Part shown: positions 53,681-62,851 of the stretch, in pieces | Numbering within the stretch: position 1 is the stretch's first letter | Layout: every line of letters starts with the position of its first letter | NCBI GenBank assembly: GCA_964448855.1 | Contig: CAYUXI010000002.1 | Location: forward strand, 62,001-126,000 | Length of the DNA stretch: 64,000 bases | From: QAMX01 sp964448855 | Lineage (GTDB): Bacteria > Bacillota > Clostridia > Oscillospirales > QAMX01 | Direction: 5' to 3' | The notes under the pieces: generated by a model | Seen by the model: only the letters and a program-made list of their open reading frames with translations | Databases searched by the model: none | What the model was told of the DNA's origin: nothing | Made by a program: the position numbers and the translations under genes

Positions 53681-53708
53681 TCACCGCCCCACACTCACCC
53701 TCACGCGC

Positions 53709-53754
53709 AAAAAAAATGCACCCTACAGCTCTCGTTGGGAGTTGTAGGGTGCAT
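53709..53754 (-). terminator. Terminator of the long leftward gene run
   Basis: ATGCACCCTACAGCTC (53716-53731) pairs with GAGTTGTAGGGTGCAT (53739-53754) with one G-U pair; the minus strand runs into eight T residues. Confidence 0.92.
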
Positions 53755-53774
53755 GATTTTCTGTTTGTCAAGCG

Positions 53775-54458
53775 TCAGTCCGCGGCGATGCCCAGAAAAG
53801 CGATTCGCTTTGCATCAAATACCGCCGTCAGGGTGGTTCCGTCCGACCGTTCCAACTGCGCACAGATCGCATACCGGCTGGTGGAATGCGCCGTTGTTTC
53901 CGGTGCCTGCTCAGTATCGACGAGCAGATACACGACGTGAGCCCATGCATCCGGAGCCAGCTGCGCCAGTTCATCCGCCGAAAGCGCATCCTGCAGGCGC
54001 TCCGTGAGTGTTTCCGCAGGTGTCAATTCGCAGACAAAATCCACGCAATAGCGCCACTCGCCAATCAGCTCGCTGCACACGCGGACGGCATTATAGCCCT
54101 GCCCACCGCGACTGTCCAGAGCCGGCGGCAGCTGAGCGCCACGCCCGACGGAAACCGTCAGGCCAGGGCGTTCTTCCAGAATCAGCACCAGCGCACCGGC
54201 GGCTTCGTCTGCACGCAGAACGTGCTCCGGCAGGTCATAGGGCAAGCCGGACGAAAACGCCTGATAGCAGGCGTCGAACGCTTCACGGCCGCTGTCTACG
54301 ATGCGGAGTGCATCGGCCTCCGTGACGGTGACGACATCCTCCACCGACGTGGCGCAAATATAGTCCTCCGGGTCGATTTCGCGGAGGTTGAGATACGCGA
54401 TATACGCCGATGTCAACAGAATCAGAGCAATCGGAATGATCCACAGGCGCTTGTTCAT
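53775..54458 (-). CDS. Membrane-anchored protein of unknown function
   Basis: 227 residues. One N-terminal hydrophobic helix (about 5-23, LWIIPIALILLTSAYIAYL) would anchor or export it; the rest is an acidic soluble domain with no family I recognise. Four Cys residues (ICATS, DACYQ, VRVCSEL, FVCEL) could form disulfides if outside the cell. The start is 2 nt after the GH4 stop, so it is the last gene of the leftward run. Confidence 0.75.
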   Translation of the reverse strand: MNKRLWIIPIALILLTSAYIAYLNLREIDPEDYICATSVEDVVTVTEADALRIVDSGREAFDACYQAFSSGLPYDLPEHVLRADEAAGALVLILEERPGLTVSVGRGAQLPPALDSRGGQGYNAVRVCSELIGEWRYCVDFVCELTPAETLTERLQDALSADELAQLAPDAWAHVVYLLVDTEQAPETTAHSTSRYAICAQLERSDGTTLTAVFDAKRIAFLGIAAD

Positions 54459-54460
54459 GA

Positions 54461-55774
54461 TCAGTTGAATTTGGGCAGCCAGTCGCCGTGCGCTTCAATC
54501 AGATCGTCCACCAGATGCCAGATATCGTCGATGGACAGCTCACCGCCGGTGTGCGGATCCATCATCGCGGCCTGGTAGATGTATTCCTTCTTGTGCGTGA
54601 TACCCGCTTCAATGGTCAGCAGCTGCACATTGATGTTCGTGCGGTTCATTGCGGCGCACTGCACCGGCAGGTTGCCGACATGGGTCGGCTGGATGCCGGA
54701 CGCATCGATCAGGCAGGGGACTTCCACACAGGCGTCGGTCGGCAGATTGTCGATCAGCCCCTTGTTCAGGACGTTGCCGCCGATCTTGATCGGCTTGTTC
54801 GTGACCATGGCTTCCATGATCATCGAGGCGTATTCCTTGGAACGCGTGTGGGTCAGCTCTGCGTTGTGCACCAGACTGTCGCGGCGGGTCTCCCAATCCT
54901 TGATCTGGTTGACACAACGGCGCGGATATTCATCCAGCGGAATATCGAAGCGCTCAATGAGCTCCGGATATTTGGAACGGATGAACCAGGGGCAATACTC
55001 CGAGTTGTGCTCGCTGGATTCGGTGATGTAGTAGCCGAGACGGTGCATCAGCTCGCGGCGAACGCGATCCGGCCCCTTGTCGGTGCCCATTTCCAGAGAA
55101 CGGCGCTTGATTTCCGGATACAGGTCGTTGCCCTTGTCATCATGGATTTCCAGCAGCCAGGCCTGATGGTTGATACCGGCGATCTTCCACTGATACTGGT
55201 CGTTGTATTCCATTTCCAGATTGCGGAGCAGGTCTTTTGCACAGCTCTGAACGCTGTGGCAAAGGCCGATCGACTTGATCGGCGACGTGCGCTGAATGTA
55301 GCCGGTCAGCATGGCCATCGGGTTGGTGTAGTTGATGAAGAGCGCATTCGGGCAGACGGCTTCCATGTCGCGCATGAAATCGTCCAGTACCGGGAACGTG
55401 CGCAGTGCGCGCATGATGCCGCCGATGCCCAGCGTATCGGCGATGGTCTGACGGAGGCCGTATTTCTTCGGAATTTCAAAATCGGTGATCGTGCAGGGGT
55501 CATAGCCGCCGACCTGAATGGCGTTTACGACGTAATCTGCACCGGCGAGGGCTTCGCGGCGGTTTTCAACACCCAGATAGGTCTTGATGACAGCGCGGCT
55601 CTCGTTGATGTTTTTGTTGATGTTCTGGAGCATCAGGTAGCTTTCTTCCAGACGGTGCGGGTCAATGTCGTAGAGCGCGATATCGCAGCACTGGATGGAA
55701 GGTGTACACATGATGTCGCCAAGGACATTTTTGGAAAACACGGTGCTGCCTGCACCCATAAATGTAACTTTCAT
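54461..55774 (-). CDS. Glycoside hydrolase family 4 (MelA-like alpha-galactosidase)
   Basis: 437 residues. N-terminal Rossmann motif FMGAGSTVFSKNVLGD for NAD+, NYTNPMAM, Cys172-His173 (GLCHSVQ) and His203 (GINHQAW) for the catalytic divalent metal. GH4 enzymes cleave alpha- or beta-glycosides through a transient oxidation at C3; the closest features match MelA-type alpha-galactosidases, but alpha-glucosidase or galacturonidase activity is possible. Cytoplasmic, so it acts on imported oligosaccharides. Neighbours are a DapA-like lyase and a fucosidase. Confidence 0.9.
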   Translation of the reverse strand: MKVTFMGAGSTVFSKNVLGDIMCTPSIQCCDIALYDIDPHRLEESYLMLQNINKNINESRAVIKTYLGVENRREALAGADYVVNAIQVGGYDPCTITDFEIPKKYGLRQTIADTLGIGGIMRALRTFPVLDDFMRDMEAVCPNALFINYTNPMAMLTGYIQRTSPIKSIGLCHSVQSCAKDLLRNLEMEYNDQYQWKIAGINHQAWLLEIHDDKGNDLYPEIKRRSLEMGTDKGPDRVRRELMHRLGYYITESSEHNSEYCPWFIRSKYPELIERFDIPLDEYPRRCVNQIKDWETRRDSLVHNAELTHTRSKEYASMIMEAMVTNKPIKIGGNVLNKGLIDNLPTDACVEVPCLIDASGIQPTHVGNLPVQCAAMNRTNINVQLLTIEAGITHKKEYIYQAAMMDPHTGGELSIDDIWHLVDDLIEAHGDWLPKFN

Positions 55775-55802
55775 TCAAAAATCCTCCTTTGTCAGTGGAG
55801 AG

Positions 55803-56726
55803 TTAGATGGTCTTCAGCCATTCACGGACATCGTTGACGACGCGTTCAACCGCCTGCAGACGCAGCTTGGTCGAGGTCTTCATCTGAACAACCTCACCGG
55901 CGCGGCGGGTATAGGTGGTCATCTCAGCGCCGTAGAGGCTCTGATGATATTTGGCGCTGGCCGGATACTGGTCACCGGTTTCGCCGATGGCGCTGATGTA
56001 GGCGGCGACGCGTTCGGCTTCGGCCGGATGAGTTTCATGGTTCACGCAGAGCCACTGATAGAGATCCGGGTGGAAGTTGCCCATGATGCCGCAGAAACCG
56101 GCTGCGCCGTTTTTCAGGGATTCATAGAGCTGGATGGAGTTGGCATTGTAGATGTTGAACGGGCTGCCGGCGGCTGCGCGGATTTTGCTCGCAATGATTT
56201 CGGGGTCGCAGGACGTCTCCTTCATGAACCAGAAACGGCCGGTATCTGCGCAGAAACGGATGATCTTTTCGCTCAAATCGCGGTTCGTGCTGCACGGTTT
56301 TTCATAGAAGCCGAGCGGGATGGTCTTGTTGCGGATGCCGTTCATGATCGTCTTCGTGTTTTCGATGAACTCATCTTCCGTCTCGTTGTTCTGGTTCAGC
56401 AGACCAACAATCAGGCAGAGGCCGTCGATACCGGTATCGGCCATGGCGTTCAGCTCGATCAGCTGATCCTCCAGGCTGGTGCTGACGTGACCGGATGCAA
56501 CAATCACCAGGTTGCCCTTGTGTTCAACGATGTATTTCGTCAGCTCGATGCGTTCTTCCAGAGAGAGCTTCTCGGTTTCGGAGGAAGCGCACAGCGCCAG
56601 AACGCCGGAGCAGTTCATGCTCTCATACCAGCGGAGCAGTCTGTCTACGGCCGGGTAGTCAATCGCACCGTCGGCGGTAAACGGGGTAATCATTGCAGGA
56701 TATGCGCCTTTCGGGAATGTTTTCAT
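55803..56726 (-). CDS. Dihydrodipicolinate synthase/N-acetylneuraminate lyase superfamily protein, second copy
   Basis: 307 residues from the ATG after AAGGAAG; upstream in-frame starts lack a ribosome site. Schiff-base Lys in FWFMKETSCD and Tyr in PLGFYEKPC are present. As in the paralogue at 14684-15628, the GTTGE motif is changed, here to CASSE (ALCASSETEKLS). Located between GH4 and GH29 genes, it more likely acts on a sugar-derived keto-acid, such as a sialic-acid-like or deoxy-sugar acid, than in lysine synthesis. Confidence 0.87.
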   Translation of the reverse strand: MKTFPKGAYPAMITPFTADGAIDYPAVDRLLRWYESMNCSGVLALCASSETEKLSLEERIELTKYIVEHKGNLVIVASGHVSTSLEDQLIELNAMADTGIDGLCLIVGLLNQNNETEDEFIENTKTIMNGIRNKTIPLGFYEKPCSTNRDLSEKIIRFCADTGRFWFMKETSCDPEIIASKIRAAAGSPFNIYNANSIQLYESLKNGAAGFCGIMGNFHPDLYQWLCVNHETHPAEAERVAAYISAIGETGDQYPASAKYHQSLYGAEMTTYTRRAGEVVQMKTSTKLRLQAVERVVNDVREWLKTI

Positions 56727-56809
56727 AACAAATCTTCCTTTACAATTGATTTTTACAGACAAACGCAGACCGCAGAATGCGGCGCTGCGCAGATCACAAA
56801 ACTAAAATG

Positions 56810-58117
56810 TCAGCGGGTGGAGCGGCTCAGACGCACGGCGTAAATGTGGCCGGAACGGAGCGCATCCGGGGCATAGGCGGGGAAGCAGAGCTTCAGCTTG
56901 CCGTTTTCATTTTCCGTATGAATCGGCGTGGCAGACGGATCGCTCAGCAGCACCGCAGTCAGGCTCGGGTCATAATCCACCGCGTGCAGCGTGCGCTCAC
57001 CAAAGGGGAACGCGTGCAGCAGCGCAAACGTGTCGCCGTTTTTCGTCGTGTAGCGGACATTGGCCTCGTCGGCAGACGGCCCTTTGCGCGTCCCGTAAAT
57101 GGCGTCACCGTTGACGGAGAGCCAGCGCCCCATCTGCAGGAGGCGTTCTTCCATCAGCACCGGAATCTTGCCGTCTGCGGAGGGCCCGATGTTCAGCAGC
57201 AGATTGCCACCCTTGGAGACCAGATCGCAGAGCAGCCAAAGCAGCTCGTCCACCGAGAGATAATCCTCCGCGCGCTCATTGCGGTTCAGACCGAAGGAAT
57301 GCCCCATGCCGCGGCACTCCTCGAACACACGCCCAATCCCATCGTCCAGTGCGCGGTCGCCTTCCACCAGACCGTATTCCGTGGTGAAGTTGCCGCCGAG
57401 ACGGCCACGCGTCTCTTTACCCCAACGGTCATTCGGCACGATGAAATCGCGGACAGAGGAATCGTTGTACAGCCACTGCAAAAACTCCGTGCTGTGCCAG
57501 ACGCTGCTGGGATGCTCCCATTCACCGTCGGTGAACAGCGTGGCGGGCTGATATTTTTCGATCAGCTCCTTGAGCATCGGGATCAGATGCTCCACGGCAT
57601 AGCGCTCCGGGCTTTCCAGATAGAGCGGGTGATACCATTCATAGACCGAGTGATACACGCCGAAACGGACATCCGTGTGCGACAGAGCGCGGCTCAGCTC
57701 CGCACAGAAATCCCGGTGCGGGCCGACGTCAAAGCTGTTCCAGTTCCAGGCATAGCGGGATTGGAACAGACAGAACCCGTCGTGATGCTTGGACGTGAGG
57801 TTAAAATATCTGGCACCACTCCGCTGGAAAATATCCGCCCATTCCTCGGCGTCGAACAGCTCGGCGTGAAAATCGCCAACAAAATCCTCGTACTGCTTCC
57901 GATCGCCGAACATACGCCGATGGAATGCGGAGGTTTCCGGCTCCAGACCGTCATGCTTCAGGTTGTACCAGTACCATTCGGCATATTTGGTGCGGTCGGC
58001 AAACGCCGGTACGGAGTAGAGCCCCCAGTGGACAAAGATGCCGAATTTTGCATCTTCAAACCATGCAGGAACGGGGCGTGCGTTCAGGGACTCCCAGTTG
58101 TTTTCATAGTGGATCAT
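56810..58117 (-). CDS. Alpha-L-fucosidase, glycoside hydrolase family 29
   Basis: 435 residues. AKFGIFVHWGLYSVPAF, TSKHHDGFCLF and the nucleophile Asp197 in ATLFTDGEWEHPS are typical GH29 motifs, and GGNLLLNIGPSADGKIP closes the barrel; a small C-terminal beta domain follows. No signal peptide, implying intracellular release of L-fucose from imported host or plant glycans. Ribosome site GGAGG. The enclosing leftward run also encodes GH4 and DapA-like enzymes. Confidence 0.94.
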   Translation of the reverse strand: MIHYENNWESLNARPVPAWFEDAKFGIFVHWGLYSVPAFADRTKYAEWYWYNLKHDGLEPETSAFHRRMFGDRKQYEDFVGDFHAELFDAEEWADIFQRSGARYFNLTSKHHDGFCLFQSRYAWNWNSFDVGPHRDFCAELSRALSHTDVRFGVYHSVYEWYHPLYLESPERYAVEHLIPMLKELIEKYQPATLFTDGEWEHPSSVWHSTEFLQWLYNDSSVRDFIVPNDRWGKETRGRLGGNFTTEYGLVEGDRALDDGIGRVFEECRGMGHSFGLNRNERAEDYLSVDELLWLLCDLVSKGGNLLLNIGPSADGKIPVLMEERLLQMGRWLSVNGDAIYGTRKGPSADEANVRYTTKNGDTFALLHAFPFGERTLHAVDYDPSLTAVLLSDPSATPIHTENENGKLKLCFPAYAPDALRSGHIYAVRLSRSTR

Positions 58118-58162
58118 CGTTGCGGCCTCCTTCGAAAAATAAAAATCAGTGCATCCGCGGGA

Positions 58163-59644
58163 TTATTCCCGGTAAAATTCGTTGGTGCAGTATTCGGGGT
58201 CACAGGTCAGATTGATACCCAGCTTGCGCAGGGTGTTTTCATCGGAATCAGTCAGCATGACGGTGGCGTGTGCCTCACAGCCGGCCAGCTCCGGCAGCTT
58301 GCTCATGGCCAGCTCCACCGTCGGGTTGGTTGCGGCACAGATGCTCATGGCCAGCAGGATTTCCGACAGGTTCATACGCGTCGGATGCGTGTGCAGCATT
58401 TCGCCCTTCATCCGGCGAATCGGCTCCAACACGACAGGGGAGAGCAGGTGCAGAGAATCCGACATCCCCGCCAGCAGCTTGACGGCATTCAGCAGCGCAC
58501 TGGCCGGAGAGGTCATCAGATCCGACATCCGCCCGGTGACGGTGCGGCCGTCCTGCAGCTCAATGGCCGTGACCGGCGAACCGCACTCTGCCGCACGCTG
58601 ACAGGCCGGATGCACGACGCGGCGGTCATCCGCTTTGATGCCCATCTGCTGCATGATCAGCTCAATCCGCCCCGGCACCTCCTTGTCGGCCAGACCGTGG
58701 CGGCAGTCGCAGAAGGATTTGTAGTACCGCCGCAGCACCTCCTGACGGGAAGCCTCTCGACAGACCTCGTCGTCCACAATGGCGAAACCGGCCATGTTGA
58801 CGCCCATATCGGTCGGAGAACGGTAAATATCCTCCCCAGTGATGCGGCTCAGAATCGTGCGGACAACCGGGAACACCTCAATGTCGCGGTTGTAGTTGAC
58901 GGTGGTCTTGCCATACGCCTCCAGGTGATACGGGTCAATCATGTTGACGTCGTTCAAATCGGCCGTGGCTGCCTCATAGGCGAGGTTGACCGGGTGCTTC
59001 AGCGGCAGATTCCAGATCGGGAAGGTTTCAAACTTGGCATAGCCCGCCTTGACGCCGCGCACATTTTCGTGGTAGAGCTGGCTGAGACAGGTGGCCAGCT
59101 TGCCGCAGCCGGGGCCGGGCGCCGTGACGACGACGAGCGGTCGGGTGGTTTCAATGTACGGATTGGCACCGTAGCCTTCCGGGCTGATGATGGTCTCTAC
59201 ATCCGTCGGATAGCCCTTGGTCAGACGGTGAATGTAGGAGCGGATGCCCAGATTTTCCAGCTTCTTTTTGAAAATGGCGGCGGCGGGCTGCTCCGCATAC
59301 TGCGTGATGACCACCGAGTTGATGGAGATGCCGAGGTTGGTCAGATGGTCAATCAGCCGCAGCGCATCCTGATCATAGGTGATGCCGAAATCGGCGCGCA
59401 TCTTGTTCTTTTCAATGGCTCCGGCGCTGACGCACATGATGATTTCCGCAATGTCCGACAGCTCCCGCAGGAGCTTGACCTTGCCGTTGACATCAAAGCC
59501 CGGCAGCACGCGGGACGCATGATAGTCGTCAAACAGCTTGCCGCCGAATTCCAGGTACAGCTTATTGTTGAAGCGGTCAATCCGTTTCCGGATTTGCTCC
59601 GTCTGCATTTTGATGTAAAGCGCGTTGTCAAAGCCGCATTTCAT
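58163..59644 (-). CDS. DUF1846 family protein
   Basis: 493 residues from the ATG starting MKCGFDNALYIKMQTEQIRK, matching the usual family start. The conserved KLYLEFGGKLFDDYHASRVL and a P-loop-like VTAPGPGCGKLATCLSQLYH are clear, as is the DPYHLEAYG segment. DUF1846 (COG4868) proteins are widespread in Bacillota and have no agreed function; nucleotide binding is inferred from the loop. Located 45 nt upstream of the fucosidase on the same strand. Confidence 0.92.
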   Translation of the reverse strand: MKCGFDNALYIKMQTEQIRKRIDRFNNKLYLEFGGKLFDDYHASRVLPGFDVNGKVKLLRELSDIAEIIMCVSAGAIEKNKMRADFGITYDQDALRLIDHLTNLGISINSVVITQYAEQPAAAIFKKKLENLGIRSYIHRLTKGYPTDVETIISPEGYGANPYIETTRPLVVVTAPGPGCGKLATCLSQLYHENVRGVKAGYAKFETFPIWNLPLKHPVNLAYEAATADLNDVNMIDPYHLEAYGKTTVNYNRDIEVFPVVRTILSRITGEDIYRSPTDMGVNMAGFAIVDDEVCREASRQEVLRRYYKSFCDCRHGLADKEVPGRIELIMQQMGIKADDRRVVHPACQRAAECGSPVTAIELQDGRTVTGRMSDLMTSPASALLNAVKLLAGMSDSLHLLSPVVLEPIRRMKGEMLHTHPTRMNLSEILLAMSICAATNPTVELAMSKLPELAGCEAHATVMLTDSDENTLRKLGINLTCDPEYCTNEFYRE

Positions 59645-59718
59645 ATTGGTTCCGTCTCCATCCATCTCAAAAATCTTTCTCTGAATTGCCGGGGTACGGG
59701 GTGGGCCACACAGTCCGA

Positions 59719-60966
59719 TCAGCGAACCTGCCCGTTTCCGTAAATGATATATTTCACACTGGTCAGCGCGGTCAATCCCATCGGACCGCGAGCATGGAGC
59801 TTTTGCGTGGAAATCCCGATTTCCGCCCCTTCGCCGAACTCTCCGCCATCCGTAAAGCGGGTGGAAGCGTTGACGTACACCGCAGCGGAATCGACCTCGT
59901 TCAAAAACTGCTGTGCAGCGTCATAGCGCTGCGTGACAATGGCCTCACTGTGATGCGTGCTGTAGCGGTTGATGTGCGCAATGGCCTCCTGCAGGCCGGA
60001 AACAACCTTGACCGACATGGCAAAGTCGAGGTATTCCCGCGCATAGTCCTCCTCCGTTGCGGGCTGAATGCGCTCGCCGAGGATGGCACAGGCTTTTTCG
60101 CAGCCGTACAGCTGCACCTTCTTTTCCAGCAGCCGATCTGCGATTTTCGGCAGCAGCGATGCGGCGACAGCTTCGTCGATCAGCAAGCTCTCTGCCGCGT
60201 TGCAGACAGAGGGGCGGGAGGTTTTCGCGTTGTCCACGATGGCCACTGCCATATCCGGATCCGCCGTCGCTTCCACATAGATGTGGCAGTTCCCGGTGCC
60301 TGTTTCAATGACCGGCACGGTGGAATGCTCCACCACCGAACGAATCAGTCCGGCGCCGCCACGCGGAATCAGCACATCCAACAGGCCGTGCGCCTGCATC
60401 ATGGCCTCCGCACCCTCACGGGTGGTGTCGTTCAACAGGTTGATCGCATCGGCAGGCAGCCCGACAGAGACAATGGCTTGGCGCATGATATCGGCCAGCG
60501 CAAGGTTGCTGTGGAGCGCTTCACGCCCACCGCGCAGAATGCAGGCATTGCCGGATTTCAGACAGAGGACAGCCGCATCCACCGTGACGTTGGGGCGGGA
60601 TTCAAAAATAATGCCGACAACGCCGAGCGGGACACGCTTTTTTCCGACGACCAGCCCGTTCGGGCGCGTGGTCATGGAAAGCACTTCGCCGGTCGGGTCG
60701 GGCAGCGCAGCAACCTCGTCCACGCCCTTGGCCATGGCCTGAATCCGCTCCGCTGTCAAACGCAGCCGATCCACCATGACCGAGCGGGTACCGTTCGCCT
60801 CGGCTGCGGCAATGTCCTGCGCATTGGCGGCGAGGATGACATCGGTCTGTGCGCGCAGCGCCTCGGAAATCGCCGACAGAGCCGCCTGCTTTTCACGCTG
60901 TCCGACGGTGGCCAGAACAGAAGCGGCAGCACGCGCACCAGTGGCAATGCATTCAAAATTCATCAT
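59719..60966 (-). CDS. proA: Glutamate-5-semialdehyde dehydrogenase (gamma-glutamyl phosphate reductase)
   Basis: 415 residues from the ATG 6 nt after GGAG; an ATG two codons earlier overlaps the ribosome site. Aldehyde-dehydrogenase fold with FESRPNVTVDAAVLCLKSGN, LRGGREALHSN, the catalytic Cys in TSRPSVCNAAESLL and FGEGAEIGISTQKLHARGP. Reduces gamma-glutamyl phosphate to glutamate-5-semialdehyde in proline synthesis. Starts 11 nt after proB. Confidence 0.97.
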   Translation of the reverse strand: MMNFECIATGARAAASVLATVGQREKQAALSAISEALRAQTDVILAANAQDIAAAEANGTRSVMVDRLRLTAERIQAMAKGVDEVAALPDPTGEVLSMTTRPNGLVVGKKRVPLGVVGIIFESRPNVTVDAAVLCLKSGNACILRGGREALHSNLALADIMRQAIVSVGLPADAINLLNDTTREGAEAMMQAHGLLDVLIPRGGAGLIRSVVEHSTVPVIETGTGNCHIYVEATADPDMAVAIVDNAKTSRPSVCNAAESLLIDEAVAASLLPKIADRLLEKKVQLYGCEKACAILGERIQPATEEDYAREYLDFAMSVKVVSGLQEAIAHINRYSTHHSEAIVTQRYDAAQQFLNEVDSAAVYVNASTRFTDGGEFGEGAEIGISTQKLHARGPMGLTALTSVKYIIYGNGQVR

Positions 60967-60977
60967 GGACATCTCCT

Positions 60978-61784
60978 TTATTTGCGGCTTGTGAAACGGG
61001 TTCCGTGCGGAATTCCCGCACAGATTTCGGCCAGCTGCTCCGGGTGCTGCCCGTTGGTGATGACCATCTCAATGCCCGCATCGAGCAGAATTTCAGCGGC
61101 CATCAGCTTGGAGCGCATCCCGCCGGTGCCCTGCGAACCAGGGTCGCCCGCCAGCGCACGCAGCTGATCATCAATGGCGTAGACCACGGGAATCTGCTTG
61201 GCGTCCGGGCAAAGGCGCGGATCGCTGTCATACAGCCCGTCAATATCGGAAAGGTTGACGACCAGATCGGCGCGGCACAGCAGCGCGACATACGCTGACA
61301 GCCGGTCGTTGTCGCCAAAGGTGGTCAGACTCTCCAGCTCATAGGTGGAGATGGAGTCGTTCTCGTTGACGATCGGAATGACGCCGAGCGCGAGCAGTCG
61401 CTCAAACGTGTTGGCGGCGTGCTCCCGGTGTGCCGGATTGTCGATGACATCGCGTGTCAGGAGAATCTGCCCGACGCTGATGCCGTATTCTCCGAGCATC
61501 TTATCGTAAATGTGCATGAGCGCACACTGCCCGACTGCGGCGATGGCCTGCTTGGAGCGCGCATCGGAGGGGCGTTCGGATATGCCCAGCTTGGCCATTC
61601 CGGCGGCAACGGCACCAGAAGTGACGAGTACGGGCGCAATCCCGCTGTTTTTCAGATCGGCGAGCGCCGTCGTCAATGCGTCAATCCGGCGCAGATTCAA
61701 TTGTCCGGTTGACGGATAGGTCAATGTCGATGAACCGACCTTCACGACGACACGCCGCGTCGGCCGCTGTGTTTGTGTTTGCAT
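60978..61784 (-). CDS. proB: Glutamate 5-kinase without PUA domain
   Basis: 268 residues: an amino-acid kinase domain only. RVVVKVGSSTLT, VTSGAVAAGMAKLG, NENDSIS, FGDNDRLSAYVA, LSDIDGLYDSDPR and GTGGMRSKLMAAEI give the ATP and glutamate sites. E. coli ProB is about 370 residues and ends with a PUA domain that this form lacks, as in some other Clostridia. First step of proline synthesis; in an operon with proA. Confidence 0.96.
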   Translation of the reverse strand: MQTQTQRPTRRVVVKVGSSTLTYPSTGQLNLRRIDALTTALADLKNSGIAPVLVTSGAVAAGMAKLGISERPSDARSKQAIAAVGQCALMHIYDKMLGEYGISVGQILLTRDVIDNPAHREHAANTFERLLALGVIPIVNENDSISTYELESLTTFGDNDRLSAYVALLCRADLVVNLSDIDGLYDSDPRLCPDAKQIPVVYAIDDQLRALAGDPGSQGTGGMRSKLMAAEILLDAGIEMVITNGQHPEQLAEICAGIPHGTRFTSRK

Positions 61785-61840
61785 GAAATAGCAACCTGCC
61801 TCTTTCGCAAATTCGGAACGAATATCAAAAAATCAACGGC

Positions 61841-62830
61841 CTACTGCCGGGGCGGAAGAAAAAACTCCTTACGCTTGCAGAACGGCGGCGTCCATGTGTT
61901 GTCCGGCTCGGAACCGTCGTGCAGCGTCAGATAGGTGCGCGCAATCCGGCCGGTGGCCTCATCGAGCACAATCATGCGCCCGCCGCGCTTGAAGCCGGTC
62001 TGACAGGTTGGCTGATAGCCGGAGCAGAGCCCATAGGCGAGCAGAATGCCGAACATTTCCCCGGAATAGCAGTTGGTGTGGTCGTGCCCGACAAACACAC
62101 CGCGGAAGTCCTTCAGACGATACAGGACGGAGAACAGCCCGGTGTTGACCGGCGGATGACAGACGCGCTCCCCACGGTGCCCCTGAATGCCGTCAAACAT
62201 CCAGAGCTCGTCGAATTCCGGCAGGGGGATATGGTCAAAGACGAGCGACGGAACGGCACCCTGCGCGGCCTGCAGCGCTGTATGCGTCTGCTCCAGCCAG
62301 GCAATCTGAGCGGGTCGGATGGCCGCATCACTCCGAACGGTCGAACCGTCGGCCATCGGGTACATCGCGTTGGAATGGCCGTCCAGATGATAGAGCATCC
62401 AGGCCGGACGGTCTTCACCGGTGTGGGGCAGAATCGGCACGACATAGTTGCCGACGCCCAGCTCAGCGGGGCCGCGCTCAAACAGCGAGAGCGGCAGTAC
62501 TTCCAATGCATCGGCCAGCAGGTGCTGGCGGCCGACCGGCACATCATCGGGGTCGTTTTCGTGGTTGCCCATGACAAAGGTGTAGGGGACGCCAAAGGAC
62601 TCGAAAATATCATTGATGCGGGCGAACAGGCGCGTCATATGCCCGATGCCGCCGTTGCAGGAAATATCTCCGGTCAAAGCGACGAGATCGGGCTGCTCGC
62701 GCTCCAACAGCGTGCGAATCAGTGCCAGCGTGGTCGCATTGCGCCCGGTCAGATACCGGAAATGCATATCGGTCAGTTGTAAAATCCGGAATGTCCCATC
62801 CGGACGAAAACGGAGAGTCGGTTTGTCCAT
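61841..62830 (-). CDS. Calcineurin-like metallophosphoesterase, copy 1
   Basis: 329 residues. RILQLTDMHFRY, LTGDISCNG, MGNHEND, DHIPLPEF and GHDHTNCYSG supply the five metal-binding blocks of this superfamily (purple-acid-phosphatase-like, Dcr2/YkoQ-type). No signal peptide. It is the closest relative of the next gene upstream, from which it is separated by 21 nt; the pair clearly arose by tandem duplication. The substrate is unknown; nucleotides, phosphosugars or phospholipid head groups are possible. Confidence 0.88.
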   Translation of the reverse strand: MDKPTLRFRPDGTFRILQLTDMHFRYLTGRNATTLALIRTLLEREQPDLVALTGDISCNGGIGHMTRLFARINDIFESFGVPYTFVMGNHENDPDDVPVGRQHLLADALEVLPLSLFERGPAELGVGNYVVPILPHTGEDRPAWMLYHLDGHSNAMYPMADGSTVRSDAAIRPAQIAWLEQTHTALQAAQGAVPSLVFDHIPLPEFDELWMFDGIQGHRGERVCHPPVNTGLFSVLYRLKDFRGVFVGHDHTNCYSGEMFGILLAYGLCSGYQPTCQTGFKRGGRMIVLDEATGRIARTYLTLHDGSEPDNTWTPPFCKRKEFFLPPRQ

Positions 62831-62851
62831 ATCAGTTGATTCCTTTCAGCC

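Larger units (their letters stand above)
52859..53700. other. Gene-poor, strand-biased region with tandem repeat and gap
   Basis: About 840 bp with no credible gene. From about 52960 to 53700 the plus strand is rich in C and A and poor in G. Open frames exist on both strands but have repetitive Pro/Thr/His or Gly/Val composition and no ribosome sites. It contains the 18-bp tandem array and the assembly gap. Confidence 0.7.

Noticed and set aside
52972..53940. Plus-strand frame running through the tandem repeat and the N gap
   Set aside because: Depends on the arbitrary 100-N length for its frame, has low-complexity Pro/Thr/His content and overlaps a well-supported minus-strand gene.
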